A DNA stretch of 64,000 nt from JAHEFU01 sp020440645 (GTDB lineage: Bacteria; 4484-113; JAFGCY01), in assembly GCA_020440645.1 (NCBI GenBank), contig JAGRNR010000013.1, forward strand, positions 4,163 through 68,162, in the 5' to 3' direction. This document shows, in pieces, positions 16,732 to 25,153 of the stretch. Made by a program: the position numbers and the translations under genes. Every line of letters begins with the position of its first letter. The first letter of the stretch is position 1. The notes below the pieces were generated by a model, which had not been told where the DNA came from, made no database searches, and saw nothing but the letters and a program-made list of their open reading frames with translations.

Positions 16732-17385
16732 TCAAGGCAGCAAGCCTTCAGCCCGCTTAATTCCATCACGAATCTCACCTGTATAGGCATTGATCAGATG
16801 CTCATAGGCATCGGTAGCGTACCATTCAGAGAAACGCCCATATGTGAAGAACCCATCCCTAGCCATTGAGCGCAGTTCCTCACCGGGAATCTCCTGCAGT
16901 TTCTCGTCGCGGATCGCTACGTTGTAACCGGCTGAAATCCGCATGCCCGTGATTTCGCTGTACAGATCCAAAAGCCCAGGCTCATCCTCGCTGACAACAA
17001 GATCCCCAGGCAGCAGGACCGGCAGTCGTGGGTACTCCCCTTCGCGCTGTGCATAGACTGTACGCATTGAAGGGTATCCGCAGGCCATCATCTGCTGCGT
17101 CATTGACCACATCTTGTCATGTTCTGTTGCGAAACTGAGCTGCTCGGCGGTTTCAGCAAGTCCGAAGTGATAGCCGTAATAGAACAGCAAGGTACGAATA
17201 ACTGCCTCGTCCTGCGGGTCGTCGGCAGTTTCCAGCTTCTCCAACAGCATATTGACAACCGAACTGACTTGATAGGCATAGGATTCATGTTCGCGCTCAC
17301 AGAATGGACATTGTTCCGCCTGCGCTGTAACTGTCATGTACAGTACAAAGGAAATCACAAATGCCGGAAATCGTGGATACCGCAT
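16732..17385 (-). CDS. Exported protein of unknown function
   Basis: A 217-residue protein with a signal peptide (MRYPRFPAFVISFVLYMTVT, cleavage near AQA). The mature protein begins EQCPFCEREHES, a cysteine pair that could bind metal or form a disulfide. The rest is helical with no recognised domain. The ATG at 17385 follows GGGGGTGA at good spacing; the in-frame GTG three codons earlier lies within that site. The 3' end lies 20 bp from the nonamer repeat. Confidence 0.65.
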   Translation of the reverse strand: MRYPRFPAFVISFVLYMTVTAQAEQCPFCEREHESYAYQVSSVVNMLLEKLETADDPQDEAVIRTLLFYYGYHFGLAETAEQLSFATEHDKMWSMTQQMMACGYPSMRTVYAQREGEYPRLPVLLPGDLVVSEDEPGLLDLYSEITGMRISAGYNVAIRDEKLQEIPGEELRSMARDGFFTYGRFSEWYATDAYEHLINAYTGEIRDGIKRAEGLLP

Positions 17386-17545
17386 GTTTGTCACCCCCTG
17401 AATCCCTCATACTGATATTAACATGGAACACAGATTGACTACTCCCCGGTTGATGAACCAGGTCCAAGGCCTACCGGGCTGATCCTGGAACTGGCTGCGC
17501 GCATTTGCAGATAATCCGCTGGTTGCATTGCCAACTTGCCACCAA

Positions 17546-18253
17546 TCAATCCACCAGCCCTGACTGCTGCCCTCTGCCAGTCGCCTGCCCCAGTACCTCA
17601 TCCTTATGCAGCAGTTCCGTCAGCAGCCGCAGCACAGCCAGCCGGCCGTAGATGCCCTGCTGTGGGTCATGGACGTAACCGCCGCCCAGCCCGGCGGACT
17701 GCAGTCCGCGGCTCTCCCGCAGGTAGCGCTCGATGATGCGCAACGTCGCCGGTCCGGCAGAGGATGGTTTGGCCAGGCGATCCAGCATGCCGCCTCCGGC
17801 TTCGTGCTTCTCATCATGCAGCAGCTGGTAGCAAAGTTCACGAAGCTTCATGTGGTGGCGTTCCAGTACGTAGGGGTTGATCACCACGAGTTCAGTCATT
17901 GCGGGGCGCTTGAGCAGGGTTGAGTAGAGCAGGTAGGCCAGCGCTGTCATCAGCAAAGTGACAAGCACTGCCTCAGGCCCGATCATGAATCCGCTGGCAA
18001 GTGCCAGCAGACCACCGAGCAGCAAGACCGGAACCACATGCCCGATCCACCACTGCTGCACACGGCTGATGCAGAACCGTAACACCTCATGGTTGGCCGC
18101 CAGCGCATGCCGACGCAGGGCCTCCGAATCGATCCCGCCGATGCGCAGCACGTCGATGCCGAGCCTCTGCATGAATTCGAGGTACTCACGCTGCATCTCA
18201 GGCTCGTAAAGCACGTCTTCCATCCATGAACCCTGCAAGCGCTTGCCTTCCAA
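17546..18253 (-). CDS. Two-helix membrane protein of unknown function
   Basis: A 235-residue protein: an N-terminal cytosolic segment, two adjacent hydrophobic helices (about residues 74-95 and 98-115) and a cytosolic C-terminal region with helix-forming sequence. The TTG start at 18253 is supported by GGGGAGGA 7 nt upstream; a later ATG at 18223 is the alternative. It lies just downstream of the TPR-TIR cluster on the same strand (90 bp gap) and could be functionally linked with it, but nothing in its sequence says so. Confidence 0.6.
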   Translation of the reverse strand: MEGKRLQGSWMEDVLYEPEMQREYLEFMQRLGIDVLRIGGIDSEALRRHALAANHEVLRFCISRVQQWWIGHVVPVLLLGGLLALASGFMIGPEAVLVTLLMTALAYLLYSTLLKRPAMTELVVINPYVLERHHMKLRELCYQLLHDEKHEAGGGMLDRLAKPSSAGPATLRIIERYLRESRGLQSAGLGGGYVHDPQQGIYGRLAVLRLLTELLHKDEVLGQATGRGQQSGLVD

Positions 18254-18342
18254 TTACGGTCCTCCCCATCGCCAATATACCGCCGCCTGACAGGCTGTGC
18301 AAGTTTGAAGGGGTTGCGCGGGAAATCAGTGCCGCGGGGCAA

Positions 18343-19776
18343 TCATTCCATCCACTTGATGAGCTTGTCAATGAAGGCCGTGAAGAACTCATCAGACCAG
18401 GACATGCCGTTTACCTTGCACAGGCCGCGGATGTCATCCGGAAGTTCCCCGGGATCCGGCCATGCAAAACCCTCCATCATCACCGGGATGATGTGCGTCC
18501 CGCAATGCAGCGCAGTGGCGATCTCATTTCTGGCAACGTCCGACTCATCTGCACAGCGGGCCAGGAAGTCCGGTGTCAGCAGGATCACCATGTGCCGGCT
18601 GTAGCGGATGGCATCCCGGAGCGCATCCTCAAAGACCCCGCTGCCAAGGCTGTCAACGTCCCGGAATACGGACTTGCCCCGCAGGTCCATATGTGCCTGC
18701 AGCAGCATGGAGGATGTCTTCCCCGGATCCCGCCGGTAGCAGATGAATACATCATGCTTCTTCTCGCTGTCAGGTACTGGTTCAACGGCCTTTGGCTGGC
18801 TGGCAACCTGCTCCTCCACCAGCTTCTCCGGCCTTGGCGACATCCAGTCCTTCAGCGTTTCCTTCAGGAAGGCGGGCTCCACTCCTATCTTCCCGCATTG
18901 CAGGCTTGCCCTGAACGCTTCCTCAATTGCCTCTTCATGATGCCCGGCGTCATACATGATGATTGCGCGGGCCAGGCATACTTCCCAGGAAACAGGAAAT
19001 CCCTGGGACTCGAACATCTGCTCCGCCCTGGAAAACTCAGCCATGGCTTCCTCATACCTGCCGAGCATTCCGAAAGCCGTGCCACGGTTCATGATTATGA
19101 TGGGATGCACAGGCTGGCCCAGCCTGCTGAAATGTTCTTCCGCTTCGTCAATGGCAACGAGTGCCTCATCGTAGCGACCCATCAGTCCGAGAATCATCCC
19201 CCGGTTTCCGGGGATCTGGGGGTACGTTTCCTGGCCCATTCCAATGAAACTGCGTTCTGCAGCGGAGAGCGCAGCCAGGGCCTCTTCGTATCTGCCGAAT
19301 TCCACGAATACCCGGGCCCGGCTGATTATCACCGTTGGCAGGACCGGTATTCCCTGTTCCCGTGATTTAGCCTCCGATGCGGTGTGTGCCGCCAGGGCAT
19401 CCTCATAGCGTCCCTGCGCATGGAATATGTTGCCTCTGATGTTGTCAATCTCAGGATAGACCGGGAGGGCCTGCTCCTTCAGCAGTTCCTCGCACCTGGA
19501 GCAGGCATTCAGTGAGTCCTCCAGAAGACCAAGCGTGTGGAAGACATTCGCACGAATCAGCTCAATTTCCGGACTGGCGGGTTTGCCCTGTTCCCGCAGC
19601 AACGATTCGACCGTCCCGCAGGCCTCCAGTGCCTCCGGGAACCTTCTGAGGCTCCTCAGCAGCTCAGCACGCCTGAACACTAGTTCAGGGTCCAGTGGCT
19701 GTCCTGCATCGAGCAGGGCCTGCTCGACGGATAGCAGCTGCTCAAGTTCCTGCTGGGCTGTCAGTGGCCGGTCCAC
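18343..19776 (-). CDS. TPR-TIR protein 1
   Basis: A 477-residue cytosolic protein: seven or so TPR-like repeats of 39 residues (GRYEEALAALSAAERSF type) and a C-terminal TIR domain from about residue 339 (KHDVFICYRRDPGKTSS). The TIR keeps FRDVDSLGSG, HMVILLTPDFLARC and, in DVARNEIATAL, the glutamate near residue 418 expected for NAD cleavage. Start: GTG at 19776, matching the conserved N-terminus (DRPLTAQQELEQLL) of all five paralogues; a TTG 8 codons earlier is out of line with them. AATACT lies 6 nt before it. Family knowledge suggests a sensor coupled to an NADase or a signal-producing TIR; the ligand is unknown. Confidence 0.85.
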   Translation of the reverse strand: MDRPLTAQQELEQLLSVEQALLDAGQPLDPELVFRRAELLRSLRRFPEALEACGTVESLLREQGKPASPEIELIRANVFHTLGLLEDSLNACSRCEELLKEQALPVYPEIDNIRGNIFHAQGRYEDALAAHTASEAKSREQGIPVLPTVIISRARVFVEFGRYEEALAALSAAERSFIGMGQETYPQIPGNRGMILGLMGRYDEALVAIDEAEEHFSRLGQPVHPIIIMNRGTAFGMLGRYEEAMAEFSRAEQMFESQGFPVSWEVCLARAIIMYDAGHHEEAIEEAFRASLQCGKIGVEPAFLKETLKDWMSPRPEKLVEEQVASQPKAVEPVPDSEKKHDVFICYRRDPGKTSSMLLQAHMDLRGKSVFRDVDSLGSGVFEDALRDAIRYSRHMVILLTPDFLARCADESDVARNEIATALHCGTHIIPVMMEGFAWPDPGELPDDIRGLCKVNGMSWSDEFFTAFIDKLIKWME

Positions 19777-19782
19777 GGGACT

Positions 19783-19788
19783 AGTATT
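19783..19788 (-). promoter_or_regulatory. Extended -10 of TPR-TIR 1
   Basis: TGC-AATACT, 6 nt before GTG; no Shine-Dalgarno. Confidence 0.7.
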
Positions 19789-19793
19789 GCATG

Positions 19794-19883
19794 GAGTCAA
19801 AAAGTCAACGAGTCACTCAGTCAATTGGAGTGTCGAGCACGTTGCTGCACAGTTGACTCATTGACTGAGTGACTAGTTGACTT
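19794..19883. repeat. Inverted octamer array, TIR1/TIR2 gap
   Basis: Left arm: four 8-bp units of AGTCA type (GAGTCAAA, AAGTCAAC, GAGTCACT, CAGTCAAT; 19794-19825). Right arm: GTTGACTC, ATTGACTG, AGTGACTA, GTTGACTT (19852-19883). Three consecutive units pair across the 26-bp centre with one mismatch in 24. The right arm ends 1 bp before the TIR2 stop codon; the left arm begins 5 bp upstream of the TIR1 -10. Confidence 0.9.
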
Positions 19884-19884
19884 C

Positions 19885-21558
19885 CTATTCCATCCACTTG
19901 AGCAGTTTGTCTATAAAGGCCGTGAAGAACTCATCAGACCAGGACATCGCATTGATGCCTGTCAATGCGCGGATCTCCTCCGGCAGCTCTTCCGGCTTCG
20001 GCCAGATGAATCCCTCCATCATCACGGGGATGATGTGCGTGCCACAGTGCAGCGCCGTGGCAATCTCCTGCCTGACAACGTCCGCATCGTCCTCGCAGCA
20101 GCGCTGGAGGAAATCCTCCGTCAGCAGGATCACCATATGGCGGCTGTAGCGGATGGCATCCTTCAGTGCATCCTCGAAGCGGCCACTTGACAATCCGTCC
20201 TGGTCGCGAAAGACCCGCTTGCCCTGCATGTCCATATGAGCCTGCAGCAGCATTGAGGCAGTCTTGCCCGGGTTGCGCCGGTAGCAGATGAACACATCGT
20301 GCTTCTTCTCGCTGTCCGGCACGTCGTCAATGGCAATGGGCTGGCTGGCAATCTGCTGTGCCACAAGCTGTTCCGGTTTTGGCGACATCCAGTCCTTGAG
20401 CGTTTCCATGATGAATGCCGGCTGCTTCACTCCTTGCTTCGCACAGGTGGCTATTGCGCGGTAAACCTCGCTGATCGCTTCATCCTTGTGTCCAGCCTCG
20501 AACATGGTGATGGCGCGGTCGAAATTCAGTTGCCAGTCCTCCGTGCGACCGCGTTTTCTGTTCATTGCCTCGGATCGTGAGTAGGCCTCCAGAGCAGATT
20601 CATACTGCCCGAGCTTGCCGAAGATGATCCCGCGAATGTGGTAGATGCCCTGCCAGACCGGCAGTCCCTGCTCACCGCACAGTCGCTCGGCCTCTGCGAG
20701 CGCAGCCAGGGATTCCTGGTACCTGCCCTGACGCTGGTAAACCTGGCCACGGTTGTTGGCAATCTGCGGGTAGACCGGCTTGCCGATCCTGATGACCTCA
20801 GCCTCGCATTGATCATATGCCTCAAGAGCCTCGTCATATCGGCCCAGCTCAGAGTAGACAATACCCTGGCTTACAAGCATGCCGGGTTGCACCGGCAAGC
20901 CCTGCTGAATCCACAGCTTCTCTGCCTCCGCAAATTCAGCAAGCGCCTCCAGGCACATGCTAAGTTCACTGTAGATACTGCCGCGGCTAAGGGCTATGTT
21001 TGGCAACAATGACTGATCTTGTTCCCGGCTGAGTTGCTCAGCATCATCAAGTTCATGCAGGGCGGTCTCAAAGTCTCCCATCTGAAAGCGCGCTGTGCTG
21101 CGGTTGATGGCAACTGCCGGAAGGTGCCTGATGCCAAGTTCATCGGAAATCCTGTCAGCTTCGTCCAGTACCACAAGCATTTCCTGATACCGGCCCAGAT
21201 TCTGGAAGATCGAACTGCGGATGCAGTAAATCCTCGGCAGACCCGCCATGTCCTGCTTCCTGGCAAGCTGCTCTGCCCTGTCACAGGCAGCCAGCGCTTC
21301 CTCCTTCCTGCCAAGAGTGAGGTATGTCCTGGCACGGGAAGACTCAATCTCGTGGCGAAGCGGCTGCCCCTGACTTTGGCACAATTCCTCCGCCTCGTTG
21401 CAGGCCGCCAGTACTTCTTCATACCTGTATAGGTTGTTGAGCAACCCAGCCCGCTTCAGGACCAGTTCCAGATCCGCAGGCTGGCCGGAATCACCTAGCT
21501 TCTGCTCCGCGGCAAGCAGCTGCTCGAGTTCCTGCTGGGGTGTCAGTGGCTGGTCCAC
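19885..21558 (-). CDS. TPR-TIR protein 2
   Basis: A 557-residue paralogue with about nine 39-residue TPR-like repeats followed by a TIR domain (KKHDVFICYRRNPGKTAS to the C-terminus, about 140 residues). The VVRQEIATAL motif carries the putative catalytic glutamate. GTG start at 21558, 6 nt after GATACT in an extended -10 (TGA-GATACT) and without Shine-Dalgarno. It is two repeats longer than TPR-TIR 1 and the same length as TPR-TIR 3. Each gene in the cluster has its own promoter and a repeat-built hairpin after its stop codon, so they are probably single-gene units rather than one operon. Confidence 0.85.
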   Translation of the reverse strand: MDQPLTPQQELEQLLAAEQKLGDSGQPADLELVLKRAGLLNNLYRYEEVLAACNEAEELCQSQGQPLRHEIESSRARTYLTLGRKEEALAACDRAEQLARKQDMAGLPRIYCIRSSIFQNLGRYQEMLVVLDEADRISDELGIRHLPAVAINRSTARFQMGDFETALHELDDAEQLSREQDQSLLPNIALSRGSIYSELSMCLEALAEFAEAEKLWIQQGLPVQPGMLVSQGIVYSELGRYDEALEAYDQCEAEVIRIGKPVYPQIANNRGQVYQRQGRYQESLAALAEAERLCGEQGLPVWQGIYHIRGIIFGKLGQYESALEAYSRSEAMNRKRGRTEDWQLNFDRAITMFEAGHKDEAISEVYRAIATCAKQGVKQPAFIMETLKDWMSPKPEQLVAQQIASQPIAIDDVPDSEKKHDVFICYRRNPGKTASMLLQAHMDMQGKRVFRDQDGLSSGRFEDALKDAIRYSRHMVILLTEDFLQRCCEDDADVVRQEIATALHCGTHIIPVMMEGFIWPKPEELPEEIRALTGINAMSWSDEFFTAFIDKLLKWME

Positions 21559-21564
21559 AGGACT

Positions 21565-21570
21565 AGTATC
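21565..21570 (-). promoter_or_regulatory. Extended -10 of TPR-TIR 2
   Basis: TGA-GATACT, 6 nt before GTG. Confidence 0.7.
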
Positions 21571-21575
21571 TCATG

Positions 21576-21682
21576 GAGTCTGAGAGTCAATGAGTCAATT
21601 CGTCAATGAGTCAATGAGTCAACATGCATCATTGAGCATGATGTCACACAGTTGACTTATTGACTATGTGACTGTTTGACTT
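21576..21682. repeat. Inverted octamer array, TIR2/TIR3 gap
   Basis: Left arm six units (mainly GAGTCAAT; 21576-21623), right arm four (GTTGACTT, ATTGACTA, TGTGACTG, TTTGACTT; 21651-21682). The centre contains ATGCATCATTGAGCATGATG, itself partly palindromic. Right arm ends 1 bp before the TIR3 stop. Confidence 0.9.
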
Positions 21683-21683
21683 C

Positions 21684-23357
21684 CTATTCCATCCACTTCA
21701 GGAGCTTGTCAATGAAGGCGGTGAAGAACTCATCGGACCAGGACATCGCATTGATGCCTGTCAGGGCCCGGATATCCTCCGGCAGGTCCTCGGGCTTGGG
21801 CCAGGCGAAGCCCTCCAGCATCACGGGGATGATATGCGTGCCGCAGTGCAGGGCCGTGGCAATCTCCTGCCTGACAACATCTGCCGGATCCTCACAGCAG
21901 CGCCTGAGGAAGTCCTCCGTCAGCAGGATCACCATGTGGCGGCTGTACAGGATCGCATCCTTCAGCGCATCCTCGAAGCGCCCGCTCAGCAAGCCGTCCT
22001 GGTCGCGGAACACGCGCTTGCCATGCATGTCCATATGCGCCTGCAGCAGCATCGATGATGTCTTGCCGGGATTGCGCCGGTAGCAGATGAACACGTCGTG
22101 CTTCTTCTCGCTGTCAGGCACTGCCTTGACGGCTAGGGGCTGGCTGGCAATCTGCTCCTGCACCAGCTTCTCCGGTTTTGGCGACATCCAGTCCTGCAGC
22201 GTCTCCATGATGAATGCCGGTTGCTCCACCCCCAGCTTCGTGCAGGTGGCGATCGCGCGGTACACCTCAGCAAGCGCTTCCGCCTTGTGCCCGGCCTCGA
22301 ACATTGTGATCGCCCGGTCGAAGTAAAGTTGCCAGTCCTCGGCGCGGCCCTGCTCGCGGTTCATGTCCTCCGCGCGCCGGTAGGCCTCGAGCGCCGGTTC
22401 ATACTGGCCGAGCTTGCCAAAGATGTTGCCCCGTGTGTGCACGATGCCGGGCCAGACCGGCAGGCCCTGTTCGCGGAAACCCCGCTCCGCCTCGGCCAGT
22501 GCCGCCAGCGCTTCCTCATAGCGGCCGAGGCGCTGGTAGGCCATGCCGCGGTTGTTGGCAATTCCCGGGAACACCGGCAGGCCCATCTCGATGATGCGGG
22601 CTTCGGCCAGGTCGTACGCGGAAAAGGCCTCTTCGTACCGTCCCAGCCCCAGCAGTACCGCCCCGCGGTTGAGCATGATGCTGGGATGCGGCGGCAGGCC
22701 CTGCTCGCGGTAGAGCTGCTCGGACCGGTCGAACGCTGCCAGGGCCTCAAGGTACATCCCCAGCTCCTCAAAGGCAACGCCGCGGCTGTTGGCAATCCCC
22801 GGTGGCAGCGGCAGGCCCTGCTCCCCGCAGAGCCGTTCAGCATCATCCAGCGCAGCCAGTGCCTCCTCGTAGCGGCCCATCTCGGACAGGGCGTTGCCAC
22901 GGTTGATGGCAACCCCCGGAGCCCGTGGAATCCCCAGTTCTTCGCAGATGCGGTCCGCCTCTGCAAGGGCTACCAGGGCCTCCTCGAAGCGGCCCATCAT
23001 GAAGTACACCTTGCCCCGGGTGCTACTGACCTCGGCATTGAGCGGTTCACCCAGTCCAATGGACAGCTGCTGCGCCCGGTCACAGGCTGCGAGCGCTTCC
23101 TCGTGGCGGCCGAGGATCATCAGCGACTGCCCCCGCGACAGTTCCAGCTCTGGGCTGGCCGGGCGGCCAAGCGTGCGGCAGAGCGTTTCGGCCTCATCAC
23201 AGGCCGCCAGCGACTCGTCCAGCCGCGAGAGGTCCCGCAGCAGGGTGGAGCGCTTGAGCACCAGTGCCAGATCAGGGGGCTGGCCACCGCTGCTGAGCTG
23301 TTGCTCAGCTGCAAGCAGCTGTTCAAGTTCCTGCTGGGGAGTCAGGGGCTGTCCCAC
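21684..23357 (-). CDS. TPR-TIR protein 3
   Basis: A 557-residue paralogue. The N-terminus GQPLTPQQELEQLLAAEQQL leads into nine clear 39-residue repeats of the form GRYEEALAALDDAERLCGEQ followed by a GLP turn. This spacing is 5 residues longer than a standard 34-residue TPR because of the conserved QGLP..PGI turn. The TIR domain starts near residue 418; the putative catalytic glutamate is E498 (VVRQEIATAL). GTG start with GATACT 6 nt upstream. This is the most regular member and the best one for deducing the repeat consensus. Confidence 0.87.
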   Translation of the reverse strand: MGQPLTPQQELEQLLAAEQQLSSGGQPPDLALVLKRSTLLRDLSRLDESLAACDEAETLCRTLGRPASPELELSRGQSLMILGRHEEALAACDRAQQLSIGLGEPLNAEVSSTRGKVYFMMGRFEEALVALAEADRICEELGIPRAPGVAINRGNALSEMGRYEEALAALDDAERLCGEQGLPLPPGIANSRGVAFEELGMYLEALAAFDRSEQLYREQGLPPHPSIMLNRGAVLLGLGRYEEAFSAYDLAEARIIEMGLPVFPGIANNRGMAYQRLGRYEEALAALAEAERGFREQGLPVWPGIVHTRGNIFGKLGQYEPALEAYRRAEDMNREQGRAEDWQLYFDRAITMFEAGHKAEALAEVYRAIATCTKLGVEQPAFIMETLQDWMSPKPEKLVQEQIASQPLAVKAVPDSEKKHDVFICYRRNPGKTSSMLLQAHMDMHGKRVFRDQDGLLSGRFEDALKDAILYSRHMVILLTEDFLRRCCEDPADVVRQEIATALHCGTHIIPVMLEGFAWPKPEDLPEDIRALTGINAMSWSDEFFTAFIDKLLKWME

Positions 23358-23363
23358 GGGATA

Positions 23364-23369
23364 AGTATC
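23364..23369 (-). promoter_or_regulatory. Extended -10 of TPR-TIR 3
   Basis: TGC-GATACT, 6 nt before GTG. Confidence 0.7.
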
Positions 23370-23374
23370 GCATG

Positions 23375-23465
23375 GAGTAGATGAGTCACATAGTCAATCA
23401 GTCAAGCTGCCACTGTACGCACCAAGTCCCGCTGTTGACTTCTTGACTGGTTGACTGAGTGACTT
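23375..23465. repeat. Inverted octamer array, TIR3/TIR4 gap
   Basis: Left arm GAGTAGAT, GAGTCACA, TAGTCAAT, CAGTCAAG (23375-23406); right arm GTTGACTT, CTTGACTG, GTTGACTG, AGTGACTT (23434-23465), ending 1 bp before the TIR4 stop. Confidence 0.88.
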
Positions 23466-23466
23466 C

Positions 23467-25020
23467 CTACTCCATCCACTTGAGCAGCTTGTCTATGAAG
23501 GCCTGGAAGAACTCGCTGGAGAATGACATCGCATTGATCTGCGTCACGGGCCGGATGTCATCCGGCAGGCTGCCTGCCTCGGGCCAGCTGAAACCCTCCA
23601 TCATTATCGGGATGATGTGGGTGCCGCAGTGCAGGGCCGCGGCGATCTCATGCTTCAGCACGTCGTCAATATCCATACAGCGCTCAAACACATCCGGCGT
23701 CAGGAGCAGGACCAGGTGCCTGCTGTGGCGGATTGCTTCGGTGATGTCGTCAACAAACCGGCCCTTGTGCAGGTCGTCCTGGTCGCGAAACACGGACTTG
23801 CCGTGCATGTCCATATGCGCCTTGATCAACATTGCATGCGGCAGACCCGGGTTGCGGCGATAGGAGATGAAGGCGTCGTAGTGCTTCTCACTGTCCGGTA
23901 TCGGCTTCACGGCCTGTGGCTGAGAGGCAGCCTGTTCCGCTGCCAGCCTGCCGGGATCCGGCGACAGCCAGTCCTGCAGGGTCTCGATCACGAATGCCGG
24001 TTTCTCTATGCCCTGCCTGGCACAGACAGAGATGGAGTTGTAGATTTCGGAAACCGCCTCAGCCTTCATCCCGGCTTCGTACATCGTGATGGCACGTCCG
24101 AAGTGGAAGTCCCAGCCCAGTGGCTGGTCCCGTTGTGCATACATGCGCTCTGATTCGGCATATGCTGCAAATGCCTCCTCATTTCGCCCGAGCTTGCCGA
24201 GAACACCTGCCTGGGCAAGCATGACTCCCGGCCAGACCGGAATGCCCTGCTCCTCATACTGGCGTTTTGAATCGGCAAAGGCCGCCAGGGCTTCCTGGTA
24301 GCGGCCAAGCCTCTCAAGCACGATCCCCCGGTTGGCTGCGATTCCCGGGAAATCCGGCATTCCCTGCTCGGCATAGTTCCTGCTGGCATCAGCGAAGGCC
24401 CGCAGTGCCTCGTCGTAACGTCCAAGCACCGTCAGTACGATGCCGATGTTGTTCCTGATGGCAACGTATGGGAGCTCTCCCTGCTCCTCCGACAGGCGCT
24501 CAGATTCAGCGTAGGCTTCCAGCGCGTCCAGGTAGCGTCCCTTGTCGCAGAACAGCAGGCCGAAATTGTTTGCCAGGCCCGGCGGCACAGCCCTGCCCTG
24601 CCCGAGGTAGAGCTGCCGCGCAAGCTCAAAGGATTCGAGGGCTTCATCGTAGCGGCGCAGTTTCCTGAGGATGTTGCCACGGATGTTCGGCACCCCCGGA
24701 TCAGGGGGCAAGCCCTGTGCTTGATTGCATGCCTGGGATTCCTCGCAGGCCTGCAACGCCTCTTCCAGCCTGCTGAGCCTGTGAAACACATCTGCGCGGA
24801 TCCTGAATAATCCGGGATTGACCGGAAGCTTGCGCTCCTCATAGAGCTTCAGGGCTTCATCACATGCCGCCAGGGATTCATCGAACCTGTTTGCCTGGCG
24901 CAGCAGGCTGGCGCGCCGCAGTACCAGTTCCGGATCAGCTGGCTGCCTGTTCTCGCGCATTGTTTTTTCCGCCGAGATCAGCTGCTCCAGTTCCTGCTGC
25001 TTTGTCAGCTTCCGATCCAT
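23467..25020 (-). CDS. TPR-TIR protein 4
   Basis: A 517-residue, more divergent paralogue. It begins MDRKLTKQQELEQLISAEKT, has about eight 39-residue repeats and ends in a TIR domain (KHYDAFISYRRNPGLPHA). The glutamate motif reads DDVLKHEIAAALHCGTH. It is the only member starting with ATG; GATACT again lies 6 nt upstream (TGC-GATACT) with no Shine-Dalgarno. FISYRR and LPHAML replace the FICYRR and SSMLL of its neighbours, so it may have diverged in partner or ligand. Confidence 0.85.
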   Translation of the reverse strand: MDRKLTKQQELEQLISAEKTMRENRQPADPELVLRRASLLRQANRFDESLAACDEALKLYEERKLPVNPGLFRIRADVFHRLSRLEEALQACEESQACNQAQGLPPDPGVPNIRGNILRKLRRYDEALESFELARQLYLGQGRAVPPGLANNFGLLFCDKGRYLDALEAYAESERLSEEQGELPYVAIRNNIGIVLTVLGRYDEALRAFADASRNYAEQGMPDFPGIAANRGIVLERLGRYQEALAAFADSKRQYEEQGIPVWPGVMLAQAGVLGKLGRNEEAFAAYAESERMYAQRDQPLGWDFHFGRAITMYEAGMKAEAVSEIYNSISVCARQGIEKPAFVIETLQDWLSPDPGRLAAEQAASQPQAVKPIPDSEKHYDAFISYRRNPGLPHAMLIKAHMDMHGKSVFRDQDDLHKGRFVDDITEAIRHSRHLVLLLTPDVFERCMDIDDVLKHEIAAALHCGTHIIPIMMEGFSWPEAGSLPDDIRPVTQINAMSFSSEFFQAFIDKLLKWME

Positions 25021-25026
25021 TGCTCA

Positions 25027-25032
25027 AGTATC
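25027..25032 (-). promoter_or_regulatory. Extended -10 of TPR-TIR 4
   Basis: TGC-GATACT, 6 nt before ATG. Confidence 0.7.
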
Positions 25033-25045
25033 GCATGCAGCCAGC

Positions 25046-25152
25046 AGGTCACTATGTCAGGTAGTCAGGAATTCAATGAGTCAATCGGTCAACTGGCAGT
25101 CTTGAGCACGATGCCTTGTGGTTGACTGATTGACTCGGTGACTGTATGACTG
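25046..25152. repeat. Inverted octamer array, TIR4/TIR5 gap
   Basis: Left arm six units, the outer ones degenerate (AGGTCACT, ATGTCAGG, TAGTCAGG, AATTCAAT, GAGTCAAT, CGGTCAAC; 25046-25093); right arm GTTGACTG, ATTGACTC, GGTGACTG, TATGACTG (25121-25152), ending 1 bp before the TIR5 stop. Confidence 0.88.
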
Positions 25153-25153
25153 C

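Noticed and set aside
22221..23384. Plus-strand ORF across TPR-TIR 3
   Set aside because: Antisense to a well-supported repeat protein; the frame stays open because of the repeated codon pattern.
19794..25152. TTGACT octamers read as -35 boxes
   Set aside because: Their spacing to the GATACT hexamers is 14 or 22 nt rather than 17, and the TGN extension explains promoter activity without them.
19794..25152. Octamer arrays as a CRISPR array
   Set aside because: Units are 8 bp without spacers, arms are inverted and no cas gene is present.
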